Origin: Amphibacillus sediminis NBRC 103570
Lineage (GTDB): Bacteria; Bacillota; Bacilli; Bacillales; Amphibacillaceae
DNA length: 64,000 nt
Direction: 5' to 3'
Assembly (NCBI RefSeq): GCF_001552275.1
Contig: NZ_BCQW01000004.1
Location: forward strand, 1 to 64,000
This document shows, one piece after another, positions 17,219 through 26,412 of this stretch. Every line of letters starts with the position of its first letter. The first letter of the stretch is position 1. Under the pieces are notes generated by a model. The model made no database searches. It saw nothing but the letters and a program-made list of their open reading frames with translations, and was not told the origin of the DNA. The position numbers were made by a program, and so were the translations under genes.

Positions 17219-17671
17219 GTGATAACAAAATTAACCAAACTAAGTGAAGTAGAATTAGATCAATTAATCGATATTTGGTTTAATGCAAATGTTGAAGCAC
17301 ATAGCTTTATTAAACGTGCTTATTGGCAAGAGATGGCTCCAAAAGTTCGAATGATGATTCCTGAGGCTAGTATCTATGTATTTAAATCAGCCGACCAAAT
17401 TATCGGTTTTATTGGTATGATGGATGATTATATTGCGGGATTATTTGTGAAAGAGCAATGGCGCAAGCAAGGTATTGGCCAAGCGTTATTAACAGAAGCT
17501 AAGCAATCTCATGATCGACTATTACTAAAGGTATTCCAAGAAAATCAAAATGCTGTTAACTTTTATATAAACAATGGCTTTAAGCTACTTGGACAGGAGG
17601 AAGATCCCAATACAGCTGCAATTGAATATACAATGCAATGGGTTAAGGAGGCAGTAAATGAATCGAATTAA
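17219..17671 (+). CDS. GNAT family N-acetyltransferase
   Basis: This 150-residue acetyltransferase has the acetyl-CoA pyrophosphate loop RKQGIGQAL (about 81-89) and a C-terminal Asn/Tyr region (NQNAVNFYINNGF) typical of YjaB/RimI-like members. The acceptor is unknown. The start is GTG, 9 nt after AAAGGGT. The stop overlaps the next gene by 14 nt, so the two are co-translated. Confidence 0.87.
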   Translation: MITKLTKLSEVELDQLIDIWFNANVEAHSFIKRAYWQEMAPKVRMMIPEASIYVFKSADQIIGFIGMMDDYIAGLFVKEQWRKQGIGQALLTEAKQSHDRLLLKVFQENQNAVNFYINNGFKLLGQEEDPNTAAIEYTMQWVKEAVNESN

Positions 17672-18089
17672 CTTAATTTGTCTAGGAGTGGAGAGTATTC
17701 CGAGATCGCTCGATTTTTATAAAAATATTGGTTTTGAGACGAGCGCAGGTCATGATGCCCCCGTTGTTTTCTTTAAAAATAGTGGGACACGATTAGAACT
17801 GTTTCAAATTAATCAGTTAGCCAAGGATATTAATCATGATTATCCTCCTGCCATAACGAAGGGTGGATTTAATGGGATTACCTTAGCGATTAATATGAAG
17901 GCAAAAGCTGAGGTTGATGATTTTTTTAAACGCATTGAAAAGTATGGAGCTACAATTGTAAAGCAGCCTGAAATGGTTTCATGGGGTGGTTATAGTGGCT
18001 ATTTCACTGATCTGGATGGTTATTATTGGGAAGTAGCTTATGGAGACAATTGGAAGTTTGATCAAAATGACATGTTGGTGATCGACTAA
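17658..18089 (+). CDS. VOC superfamily (glyoxalase/bleomycin resistance-like) protein
   Basis: This 143-residue protein is of the vicinal-oxygen-chelate fold, with two beta-alpha-beta-beta-beta modules. Family marks include the opening SIPRSLDFYKNIGFET, LELFQ and the C-terminal FTDLDGYYWEVAY with its metal-binding Glu. It may be a dioxygenase, lyase or antibiotic-binding protein; sequence does not decide. AGGAGG precedes the ATG. It pairs with the overlapping acetyltransferase gene. Confidence 0.87.
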   Translation: MNRINLICLGVESIPRSLDFYKNIGFETSAGHDAPVVFFKNSGTRLELFQINQLAKDINHDYPPAITKGGFNGITLAINMKAKAEVDDFFKRIEKYGATIVKQPEMVSWGGYSGYFTDLDGYYWEVAYGDNWKFDQNDMLVID

Positions 18090-18129
18090 ATTTAGGAAAC
18101 TCGAGTCACCGAATGATGATAGTTAAATA

Positions 18130-18165
18130 AGCAGCTATGACTAAGAATGTCATAGCTGCTTTTTA
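18130..18165. terminator. Bidirectional terminator
   Basis: The perfect 12-bp stem AGCAGCTATGAC / GTCATAGCTGCT (18130-18141, 18149-18160) with a 7-nt loop is followed by TTTTT on the plus strand. It lies between convergent genes and likely ends both transcripts. Confidence 0.85.
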
Positions 18166-18182
18166 CGTGTTATTACCATAGT

Positions 18183-19637
<1,455 letters not shown>

Positions 19638-19709
19638 TTATGTGAATAAATAGAGAAGGGTTAGCTCTGCTGCAAAAATAAGCAGCTGCTTCCCTTCCTA
19701 TTCTATAAA

Positions 19710-21611
19710 TTAGCGTATCACTTTGATCATTTTTTTACCAGTTTCGACAACTGACTCATTTAAGGTAATAATATCACCATAATCGGCTGAGTTAGTAATC
19801 ACTACCGGAGTAATTGTTTTATAGCCTTTTTCTGCAATTCCCGCTAAATCAAATTCAATAAGTTTATCACCAATTTCAACCTTCTGGCCTTTTTCAACGA
19901 AGTATTGATAGCCTTCTCCCTCTAGTTGGACTGTGTCAATACCGACATGAATTAATAACTCCAAGCCATGGTCGCTCGTTAAGCCGACGGCATGCTTTGA
20001 ATCAAATAGCGCTGTTACCGTACCAGAAATAGGTGAGAATACTTTTCCCTCTTCAGGTTTAATGGCTACCCCTTTTCCTAAAATCTCTTCAGAAAACATG
20101 CCATCTTCTACTGCGGAAAGTGAAACCACTTCTCCTTTAATCGGTGACATAACTACTTCTTCAGATGCTCGTTCTGCTGAGGTAGTCGAAGTATTTTCAT
20201 CCTTATTTGAGTCATCCTGGTCTCGATCAACTAAAGCATCTTCTTCTGGAGCTGGATCTTTGTAAAGGATGTATGAAATCGTAAATGCAAGAATAATACT
20301 AATGACTGCTCCAATACTAGCGAAAATAAGGTGCTGTAATGTGTCATCTCCAATGTAGCTTGGTAGGGTTAGTAGTCCTGGGGAACCACCAGCAAAGTTA
20401 CGTACTCTAAAGATTCCCATGAATAAACCACCGATACCGCCACCAATCATTGCAGCATATAGAGGGGTTTTAAAGCGTAAGTTAACCCCATACAAAGCGG
20501 GCTCTGTAATTCCGAACAAGCCTGTTAAACCAGCAGATGAAGCAAGCTGTTTAACGGTTGAATCTTTACTCTTAAATCCGACAGCTAAGGCAGCTGCACC
20601 TTGTCCAACGTTAGAAGCTAACATACCTGGATAAATAACGGTATCGTAGCCACTTACCATTCTGTTGTTAATTCCAATTGGTACTAAACCATAGTGCGTT
20701 CCAGTAGCAACAAACAATGGTGATAGAGCACCAATCAGTGTAGGTACTAACCATGGGCTAAAGTTTTCTAAAGCGGTAATTCCAGTAGAAATACCATCAC
20801 TAATAAAGTGGCCAAGTGGTCCAATAAGGACAATACTAACCGTACCTACAATCGCAATAGTAATTAATGGTTTACTAAAGAACTTAATGGCTTTTGGTGA
20901 AATTCGATCTGCGATTGGCTCGATATAAGACATAAACCAAACTGAAAGAATGATTGGAATAACAGATGATGAATAGGTAACTGGTGATACTGGTAAGCCA
21001 AACAGACTAATTCCACCCGTTTCTTCTACAGCATTTACCATAGCTACGAAGTTAGGATGGAGTAAAATTCCCCCGACCATCATAGCCAAATAGGCATTAG
21101 TATTGAATTTCTTTGCTGACGAGACAGCAAGTAAGATCGGTAAGAAGTAGAAAGCAGCATCTGCCATAAAGTCGATGACTTGGTAGGTTTGACTTTCATT
21201 ACTCACTAAGTTAAATACAACAAGAACCGAAAGGACTGCCTTCAACATCCCAGCTGCAGTAATCGCAGGTAAAATAGGTGTAAAGATACCGGTAATCGTA
21301 TCAATTACTTTCGCAACAGGAGAACGATCATCCTGCTCATCTTTTTTACCATCATTGTTATCAAGGGATGGGGCTTGATTGATAATTTCTTTATAGACAC
21401 TGCCCACATCGCTACCGATGATAACCTGATATTGACCAGCCTTTGAAACAACCCCCATAATTCCAGGTGTATTTTTTAATTTTTCTGTATTCGGTCGTTT
21501 ATCATCCTTTAAATTAAAACGTAACCGAGTGGCACAATGTCCTAAGTTGTCGACATTCTCGTCACCACCGACATGCTCTAAAATAACTTTTGCTAATTCT
21601 GGATAGTTCAC
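19710..21611 (-). CDS. bglP: Beta-glucoside PTS EIIBCA
   Basis: This 633-residue membrane transporter imports and phosphorylates beta-glucosides. Domain order is EIIB (Cys26 in GHCATRLRF), EIIC (about 100-450, several membrane helices, with GITEPALYGVN), an acidic Ser-rich linker, and EIIA (His555 in LLIHVGIDTV). The start is a GTG at 21611 preceded by GGAGGAG. An upstream in-frame codon at 21665 would start inside the terminator stem. An antiterminator/terminator leader (21637-21720) controls it. Its EIIA domain might also serve the EIIA-less PTS at 60460 in trans. Confidence 0.95.
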   Translation of the reverse strand: MNYPELAKVILEHVGGDENVDNLGHCATRLRFNLKDDKRPNTEKLKNTPGIMGVVSKAGQYQVIIGSDVGSVYKEIINQAPSLDNNDGKKDEQDDRSPVAKVIDTITGIFTPILPAITAAGMLKAVLSVLVVFNLVSNESQTYQVIDFMADAAFYFLPILLAVSSAKKFNTNAYLAMMVGGILLHPNFVAMVNAVEETGGISLFGLPVSPVTYSSSVIPIILSVWFMSYIEPIADRISPKAIKFFSKPLITIAIVGTVSIVLIGPLGHFISDGISTGITALENFSPWLVPTLIGALSPLFVATGTHYGLVPIGINNRMVSGYDTVIYPGMLASNVGQGAAALAVGFKSKDSTVKQLASSAGLTGLFGITEPALYGVNLRFKTPLYAAMIGGGIGGLFMGIFRVRNFAGGSPGLLTLPSYIGDDTLQHLIFASIGAVISIILAFTISYILYKDPAPEEDALVDRDQDDSNKDENTSTTSAERASEEVVMSPIKGEVVSLSAVEDGMFSEEILGKGVAIKPEEGKVFSPISGTVTALFDSKHAVGLTSDHGLELLIHVGIDTVQLEGEGYQYFVEKGQKVEIGDKLIEFDLAGIAEKGYKTITPVVITNSADYGDIITLNESVVETGKKMIKVIR

Positions 21612-21636
21612 GTTTTTCTCCTCCTTCAAGATTGCT

Positions 21637-21695
21637 AAAAAAAATACCCAAATAAATTCCAACAACTCAACAGAGAGTGGGAAATTATTTAGGTA
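21637..21695 (-). terminator. Conditional terminator in the bglP leader
   Basis: On the minus strand, arms of about 16 bp (21680-21695 and 21645-21660, with two mismatches) are followed by an eight-U tract (21637-21644). The 5' arm overlaps the RAT element, the classic layout for a terminator blocked by LicT/BglG binding. Confidence 0.88.
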
Positions 21696-21720
21696 TAGCC
21701 TGCTTAACCAGTAACAATCC
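21692..21720 (-). promoter_or_regulatory. RAT antiterminator element upstream of bglP
   Basis: The minus strand reads GGATTGTTACTGGTTAAGCA then GGCTATACC. This matches the ribonucleic antiterminator of the LicT/SacT class (GGATTGTTACTG...GGCA/T..ACC). LicT, encoded just upstream, should bind here when its PRDs signal beta-glucoside supply, allowing bglP-bglA transcription. Confidence 0.88.
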
Positions 21721-21733
21721 TATTCCAAATTAT

Positions 21734-22570
21734 TTAATGACTTGTAATTCTTCTAATGTGGATCGTAAGATAGATCATTTCATCCTCTTTTAGATCCCGG
21801 CCAAATTCTTTAATAATATAATCACGAATTTTTAAAGCACAAAGATATTCCTCTTTGTATCTTTCCTTGAGCATGAATAGAAAACCAGCATCCTTATTCT
21901 CCTCAAGCTCAACACCACTATACAATCGATGGACGAAAAATTTTAAATGGGTAACAAATCGTTCATAATTTAATGAGTACTCGTCTAAGTCCGTTTTGTA
22001 ATGGTATTTGATGATATTGAGTATGTTTTGGATAATCTGTGTCATTTCAGACACTTGGCTGACTTTTGACATGTCCAGCTCAGCATTTACGATATGCAAT
22101 GCGATGAAACCGGCTTCATCCTCAGGCAATGATATGCCTAGTTTATTATAAATGATATTTAATGCTTCTTTTCCTATCAAGAATTCATGGTTATAAAATC
22201 GCTTGATTTCCCATAGTAAAGCATTTTTAATCGGTAACGCCTTTGTGTGACGTTCGATTGCATAGTCAATGTGATCGGTCAGTGTGAGATAAATATTCTC
22301 ACTTAGCTTCTTGCCTAAAGACACCTTAGCAAAACTAATGATTTCATTGGCAACCTGTAGATGCTCTAATTTCACATTAGCAAGCAATTGCGTTAGCTTG
22401 TTGGTATTCATATCTTTATTGCTCGTGTAAATCTTTTCAATCGCATCAGGATCAATGGGATCACCAGCCTTCTTCTGAAAGCCAACTCCCTTGCCCATTA
22501 CCAACACTTCATTGTTTGCGCTATCAACAGATTTGACAATATTATTGTTAATCACTTTTTTTACTTCCAC
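21734..22570 (-). CDS. licT: BglG/LicT family transcriptional antiterminator
   Basis: This 278-residue RNA-binding regulator has an N-terminal CAT domain (1-55: VIKKVINNN-type start, VLVMGKGVGFQKKAGDPI) and two PTS regulation domains (PRD1 about 65-170, PRD2 about 172-278), with histidines in DHIDYAIERH, IALHIVNAE, FFVHRLY and LTIHIRRI. Phosphorylation by HPr and EII-Bgl sets its activity. The start is a GTG after GAGGAGA. It precedes bglP and bglA in one minus-strand operon, with RATs in front of itself and of bglP. Confidence 0.95.
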   Translation of the reverse strand: MEVKKVINNNIVKSVDSANNEVLVMGKGVGFQKKAGDPIDPDAIEKIYTSNKDMNTNKLTQLLANVKLEHLQVANEIISFAKVSLGKKLSENIYLTLTDHIDYAIERHTKALPIKNALLWEIKRFYNHEFLIGKEALNIIYNKLGISLPEDEAGFIALHIVNAELDMSKVSQVSEMTQIIQNILNIIKYHYKTDLDEYSLNYERFVTHLKFFVHRLYSGVELEENKDAGFLFMLKERYKEEYLCALKIRDYIIKEFGRDLKEDEMIYLTIHIRRITSH

Positions 22571-22631
22571 AAATTCTATCTCCTCAGGTGAGATTAAATC
22601 AGCTAGCTAATAGAATAATGATAAAAATCAA

Positions 22632-22660
22632 GTATAGCCCGCACCAAGCGGTAACAATCC
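22632..22660 (-). promoter_or_regulatory. Second RAT element, upstream of licT
   Basis: The minus strand reads GGATTGTTACCG then GCGGGCTATACTTG, a RAT near the predicted transcript start. Unlike the bglP copy, no complementary arm plus U-tract is visible downstream. It may be relict or may bind LicT without a strong terminator. Confidence 0.65.
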
Positions 22661-22674
22661 TGACTTTTATAATT

Positions 22675-22703
22675 ATTAGAACATAAGGTATATTTAATGT
22701 CAA
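22675..22703 (-). promoter_or_regulatory. Promoter of licT-bglP-bglA
   Basis: On the minus strand TTGACA (22698-22703) and TCTAAT (22675-22680) are 17 bp apart. The start site would fall just before the RAT at 22660, as expected for an antiterminated leader. Confidence 0.75.
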
Positions 22704-22784
22704 GCCTCTATTCCATAGAAAAGCAAGTCATTGTCAGGATTCTATTATTGGGCAATCCTGCGTCAGTTTGTTTTAGTTTCACTT

Positions 22785-22842
22785 TATCGATCGAAGCTTG
22801 ATAAAATCTGGGCGCAAATACGCCAAGATTCATGTGATAAAT
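22785..22842 (+). repeat. Dispersed repeat family 2, copy 1
   Basis: The core GATAAAATCTGGGCGCAAAT is followed by ACGCCAAG. The copy is diverged at both ends. It directly follows AGTTTCACTTTAT, the terminal sequence of repeat family 1, so a family 1 remnant abuts it. Confidence 0.75.
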
Positions 22843-22866
22843 TGCCTTCGTCATATCCACCTAAAT

Positions 22867-22890
22867 TGTTTCCGCAACGATGCGGAAACA
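22867..22890 (+). promoter_or_regulatory. Perfect inverted repeat, candidate LicR-type operator
   Basis: The arms TGTTTCCGCA and TGCGGAAACA are separated by ACGA. The site lies upstream of the cellobiose PTS operon encoding a LicR-type activator. This position and symmetry suggest the activator's binding site. Confidence 0.55.
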
Positions 22891-22904
22891 TTATCTGTTC
22901 AAAA

Positions 22905-22918
22905 TGATAACGTTTTCT
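22905..22918 (+). promoter_or_regulatory. Candidate cre site (CcpA)
   Basis: TGATAACGTTTTCT matches the cre consensus TGWAANCGNTNWCA except at two positions. It lies 15 nt after the inverted repeat and upstream of a beta-glucoside PTS operon, as expected for carbon catabolite control. Confidence 0.55.
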
Positions 22919-23157
22919 CTTACGATAAGAGTGTAAAGCTCATGAACTAAGAGGGTTAAACAGCAGACCGAAAAATCTCATCGATGAGGACACGTTGTGT
23001 TAGGCAGGGCTCATAAAGTTTATCCAAGGATTATGGTGCAGCATTAATACTGATGAAACATTACCCGAAAGACTTGACTGATATACTGTTGATAGGAATG
23101 AGAGTGTTATTTTACAATGCTAGAAACCTGATCAATAAAGACGAGGAGGAGTTTATC

Positions 23158-23472
23158 ATGAAAAAAGCATTGATCATATGCGCAGGTGGCATGTCTTCAT
23201 CAGTCATTGCTAAGAAAACAACAGAGTACTTTGCAGGAAAAGGTGTAGAAATTGAGTTGGATGCGACATCAGCTTCGCAGGGTGCATCAACGATTGCCCA
23301 GGATCAATATGACTTATATTTAGTTAGTCCTCAGACCAAAATGTATTTTGCCAATCTAGAAAAAGCGGCGGTGAAACAGAATAAGCCAATTGTAAATATT
23401 CCACCACAAGCTTATGTACCGATTCCAATGGGGATTGAAAAGCTTGCTAAAGTCATCGAAGAGAATATTTAA
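23158..23472 (+). CDS. celA: PTS EIIB, lactose/cellobiose family
   Basis: This 104-residue phosphotransfer protein carries the active Cys8 in ICAGGMSSS, as in CelA/LicB. It phosphorylates cellobiose or related beta-glucosides during uptake by EIIC (26413). The ATG at 23158 follows GAGGAGGAG; a longer reading from 23053 lacks a ribosome site. It opens the operon IIB - regulator - IIA - unknown - IIC. Confidence 0.95.
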   Translation: MKKALIICAGGMSSSVIAKKTTEYFAGKGVEIELDATSASQGASTIAQDQYDLYLVSPQTKMYFANLEKAAVKQNKPIVNIPPQAYVPIPMGIEKLAKVIEENI

Positions 23473-23487
23473 AAAAGGTTGATCGAT

Positions 23488-25497
23488 ATGTTGAGTCAGA
23501 AAGAAGTTTCAATCCTTAAACTACTATATGAGAAACGTCATACTTACACGTCAAGTCAAGAGATTTCCACAGCCTTATGTGTGTCAGATCGAACTGCACG
23601 CAAGTACCTGCGTCATGTTCGAGATGCTGTTGAAAACCATCATAGTTACATTGAAGCTAAACCAGGTCTAGGTTATCGTTTAATCGTTAATGAGGGATCA
23701 ACTTTTGAACAATTTTTCCAAACTGAAGTAAATGGTACAGCACCGACAGGAAATATAGGCACCATCCATGAATCAAAAGATCGTCAATATTATATCTTGC
23801 ATCGATTATTTTTTGAACAGCATCACACGTTTGTTGATGACATCGCTACTGAATTGTACGTATCTCGCTCAACCATTTCAAATGATTTAATTGAAATAAA
23901 AAAACTACTTCATCCTTACCAGATTCAATTAAAGAGTAAGCCAAGTACAGGCATTTATCTGGAGGGGAGTGAGCAAAGCTTTCGTCATTTTATTATGAAT
24001 TACTTTTTCATGAATCGATTGGTTGATAATTTGTACACCTTCTCTACGTATAGTAATTTACTTGGTGATATTAGCATTGAGGAACTTGTTATTATCGTAC
24101 TCGATGAATGTAGAGAAACGGATTTGAAAATATCTGATTTTATTATTTATAACATTGTACTACACATTGGGCTTGCGATTAGACGAATCCAATTAGGATT
24201 TGAAATTGAATTAGAGAACAAGCTGGAATTTCCAGAAGATTCTGTCGAATATCAAACGGCATTAAGAATTATTAATCGTATTAAGGCAAGTATGGATATT
24301 CATTTTCCAGTGGAAGAGGCGACCTATATCGCATTGCATTTACGTAACAAGACGACGACAAGGCTGGTGTTTCAGCGGATACCTTATGATAAGAATCAAA
24401 TTAAGCAACAGCTGCTTGAGGTCTTAAAAGCATTCGATAAAGAAACAGGATATGCTATTGCGCAGGATAAAATTCTTGTCAATGGTCTAATGATCCATTT
24501 TACTCCTTTATTGTTAAGACTTCAGAACAATACTAGCATTGAAAATCCTTTATTAACAGAAATTAAGGAAAAACGGTCACAACTGCTTGCCTTGACGATC
24601 AAACATTTTGCTAAGATGCCTGTTTTTCAGCCCTATGACGTGACCGAAAGTGAATGGGCGTACTTAACCATTCACTTAGCAGCAGCTGTCGAGCGCTATT
24701 ATAATGGTCAAAAGGCACGGGTTCTCGTTATTTGTGCAACAGGATTGGGAAGCTCGCAAATGTTAAAAACTCGCTTAGAGCATGAACTTGGATCAAAGAT
24801 TTTGATTGAACGTGTGATTAGCTACTATGAAATTTCAGAACAGTCTTTAGAAGAAATTGATTTGATTATTTCATCAATTAACTTACCAAATGTCATTCAC
24901 AACATACCAATTGTCCATGTCAGTGTTTTTTTAGATGACCATGATATTAAAACAATCGAACATGAACTATCGAGATGTAGAGGGATCAAGCAATTATTTG
25001 ACATTGAAAGTGATCTCAACTTAGATAAGCAAGCAAAGCAAACCGCACTAATCAATCAATGTTTTAGGCCTGAATTATTTCTAAAGGTTGACCATGTTGC
25101 AGATAAGGCGACCGTATTGTCAGAATTAATCGGTGCAATCGAACATGTCGAAGGCTATCCAATTAAACAGGCATTAGCTAAACAGCTGAAATTACGAGAA
25201 ACCTATAGTTCGGTGGCCTTCTCACCTTATTTGGCCGTCCCTCATCCAATTGAAGCAGTTACCAATTCCGCCTATGCGGCGGTTGCGATTGCTCCTAAAG
25301 GGATTTTTTGGGATGACAAACATCCGCACGTTCAATTAGTCTTTTTGCTATCACCCGATCTATTAAACCTGACTGAGCTAGAACAAATTAGCATGATGCT
25401 GGTGCCAATTATTGAAAACGATATGATTCGACAGTCACTTGTTGCGAGTACAAGTTTTGAACAATTTATTGAGCGGTTTACGAAGTATCTGTCATAA
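23488..25497 (+). CDS. licR: LicR-type PRD activator with EIIB/EIIA domains
   Basis: This 669-residue regulator has an N-terminal helix-turn-helix (about 1-65), a second Mga-like HTH (about 85-165), two PRDs (about 180-390), an EIIB-like domain (ICATGLGSSQMLK, about 405-490) and a C-terminal Fru/Mtl EIIA domain (phospho-His586 in AVPHPIE). Such proteins activate PTS operons according to phosphorylation by HPr and the EIIs. The ATG at 23488 fits the AAAAAAGG site better than the TTG at 23479. Lying inside the operon it controls implies positive feedback. LicR and CelR are equivalent names here. Confidence 0.92.
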   Translation: MLSQKEVSILKLLYEKRHTYTSSQEISTALCVSDRTARKYLRHVRDAVENHHSYIEAKPGLGYRLIVNEGSTFEQFFQTEVNGTAPTGNIGTIHESKDRQYYILHRLFFEQHHTFVDDIATELYVSRSTISNDLIEIKKLLHPYQIQLKSKPSTGIYLEGSEQSFRHFIMNYFFMNRLVDNLYTFSTYSNLLGDISIEELVIIVLDECRETDLKISDFIIYNIVLHIGLAIRRIQLGFEIELENKLEFPEDSVEYQTALRIINRIKASMDIHFPVEEATYIALHLRNKTTTRLVFQRIPYDKNQIKQQLLEVLKAFDKETGYAIAQDKILVNGLMIHFTPLLLRLQNNTSIENPLLTEIKEKRSQLLALTIKHFAKMPVFQPYDVTESEWAYLTIHLAAAVERYYNGQKARVLVICATGLGSSQMLKTRLEHELGSKILIERVISYYEISEQSLEEIDLIISSINLPNVIHNIPIVHVSVFLDDHDIKTIEHELSRCRGIKQLFDIESDLNLDKQAKQTALINQCFRPELFLKVDHVADKATVLSELIGAIEHVEGYPIKQALAKQLKLRETYSSVAFSPYLAVPHPIEAVTNSAYAAVAIAPKGIFWDDKHPHVQLVFLLSPDLLNLTELEQISMMLVPIIENDMIRQSLVASTSFEQFIERFTKYLS

Positions 25498-25527
25498 ATA
25501 GATTTACTAATTGAGGTAGGAGATAAA

Positions 25528-25845
25528 ATGGATACAGAAAAATTACAAGAAATTGCGTTTGAAATCATTTTATATAGCGGGGACGCACGCACGTTAATAC
25601 ATGAAGCTTTCCAGCTAATGCGAGAAAATGCATTCGATGATGCTTTGGCCAAACTAGATAAAGCAAATGAATCACTTATGAAAGCACATAAAACTCAGAC
25701 AGGTTTACTACAAGAATTTGCTGGCGGTAAAACAATCACGGTAGAGATCATCATGGTTCATGCTCAAGATCATTTAATGACGACCATGTCTTTGCGAGAA
25801 GTCGCGGTTGAAATGTTGGCACTTTATCAACGTGTAACGACTTAA
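25528..25845 (+). CDS. celC: PTS EIIA, lactose/cellobiose family
   Basis: This 105-residue three-helix phosphocarrier has the Lac/Cel EIIA signature MVHAQDHLMT with active His78. It accepts phosphate from HPr and passes it to the EIIB at 23158. TAGGAGAT precedes the ATG. Length and helix pattern match LicA/CelC. Confidence 0.95.
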   Translation: MDTEKLQEIAFEIILYSGDARTLIHEAFQLMRENAFDDALAKLDKANESLMKAHKTQTGLLQEFAGGKTITVEIIMVHAQDHLMTTMSLREVAVEMLALYQRVTT

Positions 25846-25890
25846 TCAAGTAGGCGATAACACCATTCACTTGATTAGAAAGGAGTTAGA

Positions 25891-26397
25891 ATGAAAGTAG
25901 AACAATTAAATCCATTAAGGCAAGAAACAGCTATTAAAAATTTTCGGTTTAATCGCTTTTTGCTGTTGCGTTATCTGCTAGCTGTATTCTTCTTTATAAA
26001 TTTATATTGGTTTTTGGCTCTGGTCATGAGTCGGAGTGTGATGATGCTACTGCCGCTTAGCTTACTCGTGATTTGCACAGGAGCCGTGATGGAACATGTA
26101 AAACTATACGGTGAAAAGTCCAATCACCTTGATAAACACCTTCATATTAATTTTACTTATCATTGCATTCAAGTGGTTGTTAATGTTGGCTTAGGTTTGA
26201 CTAGTATGACTGGTTTGGCACATACACATGTCTATCCCTTTCTTGCTGATTCGGTTCAATTAAGATTAACGTTAGCTGCTATTCTCGTGATAGGAATCAT
26301 TATGTCACTGATCTGTATAAAACGAATACGCGCCATTCAAAGGCAAGCTGATAAACATTTTCAATATATGCAGGAATTTGAAAAGATATTAAAGTGA
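25891..26397 (+). CDS. Membrane protein of unknown function in the cellobiose PTS operon
   Basis: This 168-residue protein has four hydrophobic segments (about 25-45, 47-67, 88-108 and 122-143), a basic N-terminus and a charged C-terminal helix (KRIRAIQRQADKHFQYMQEFEKILK). I do not recognise a named domain. AAGGAG precedes the ATG. It lies 45 nt after celC and 15 nt before celB. Its fixed place between IIA and IIC suggests a small accessory subunit of the transporter, for stability, localisation or sensing. That role is inferred from position only. Confidence 0.8.
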   Translation: MKVEQLNPLRQETAIKNFRFNRFLLLRYLLAVFFFINLYWFLALVMSRSVMMLLPLSLLVICTGAVMEHVKLYGEKSNHLDKHLHINFTYHCIQVVVNVGLGLTSMTGLAHTHVYPFLADSVQLRLTLAAILVIGIIMSLICIKRIRAIQRQADKHFQYMQEFEKILK

Positions 26398-26412
26398 AAG
26401 TGAGTGAACACA

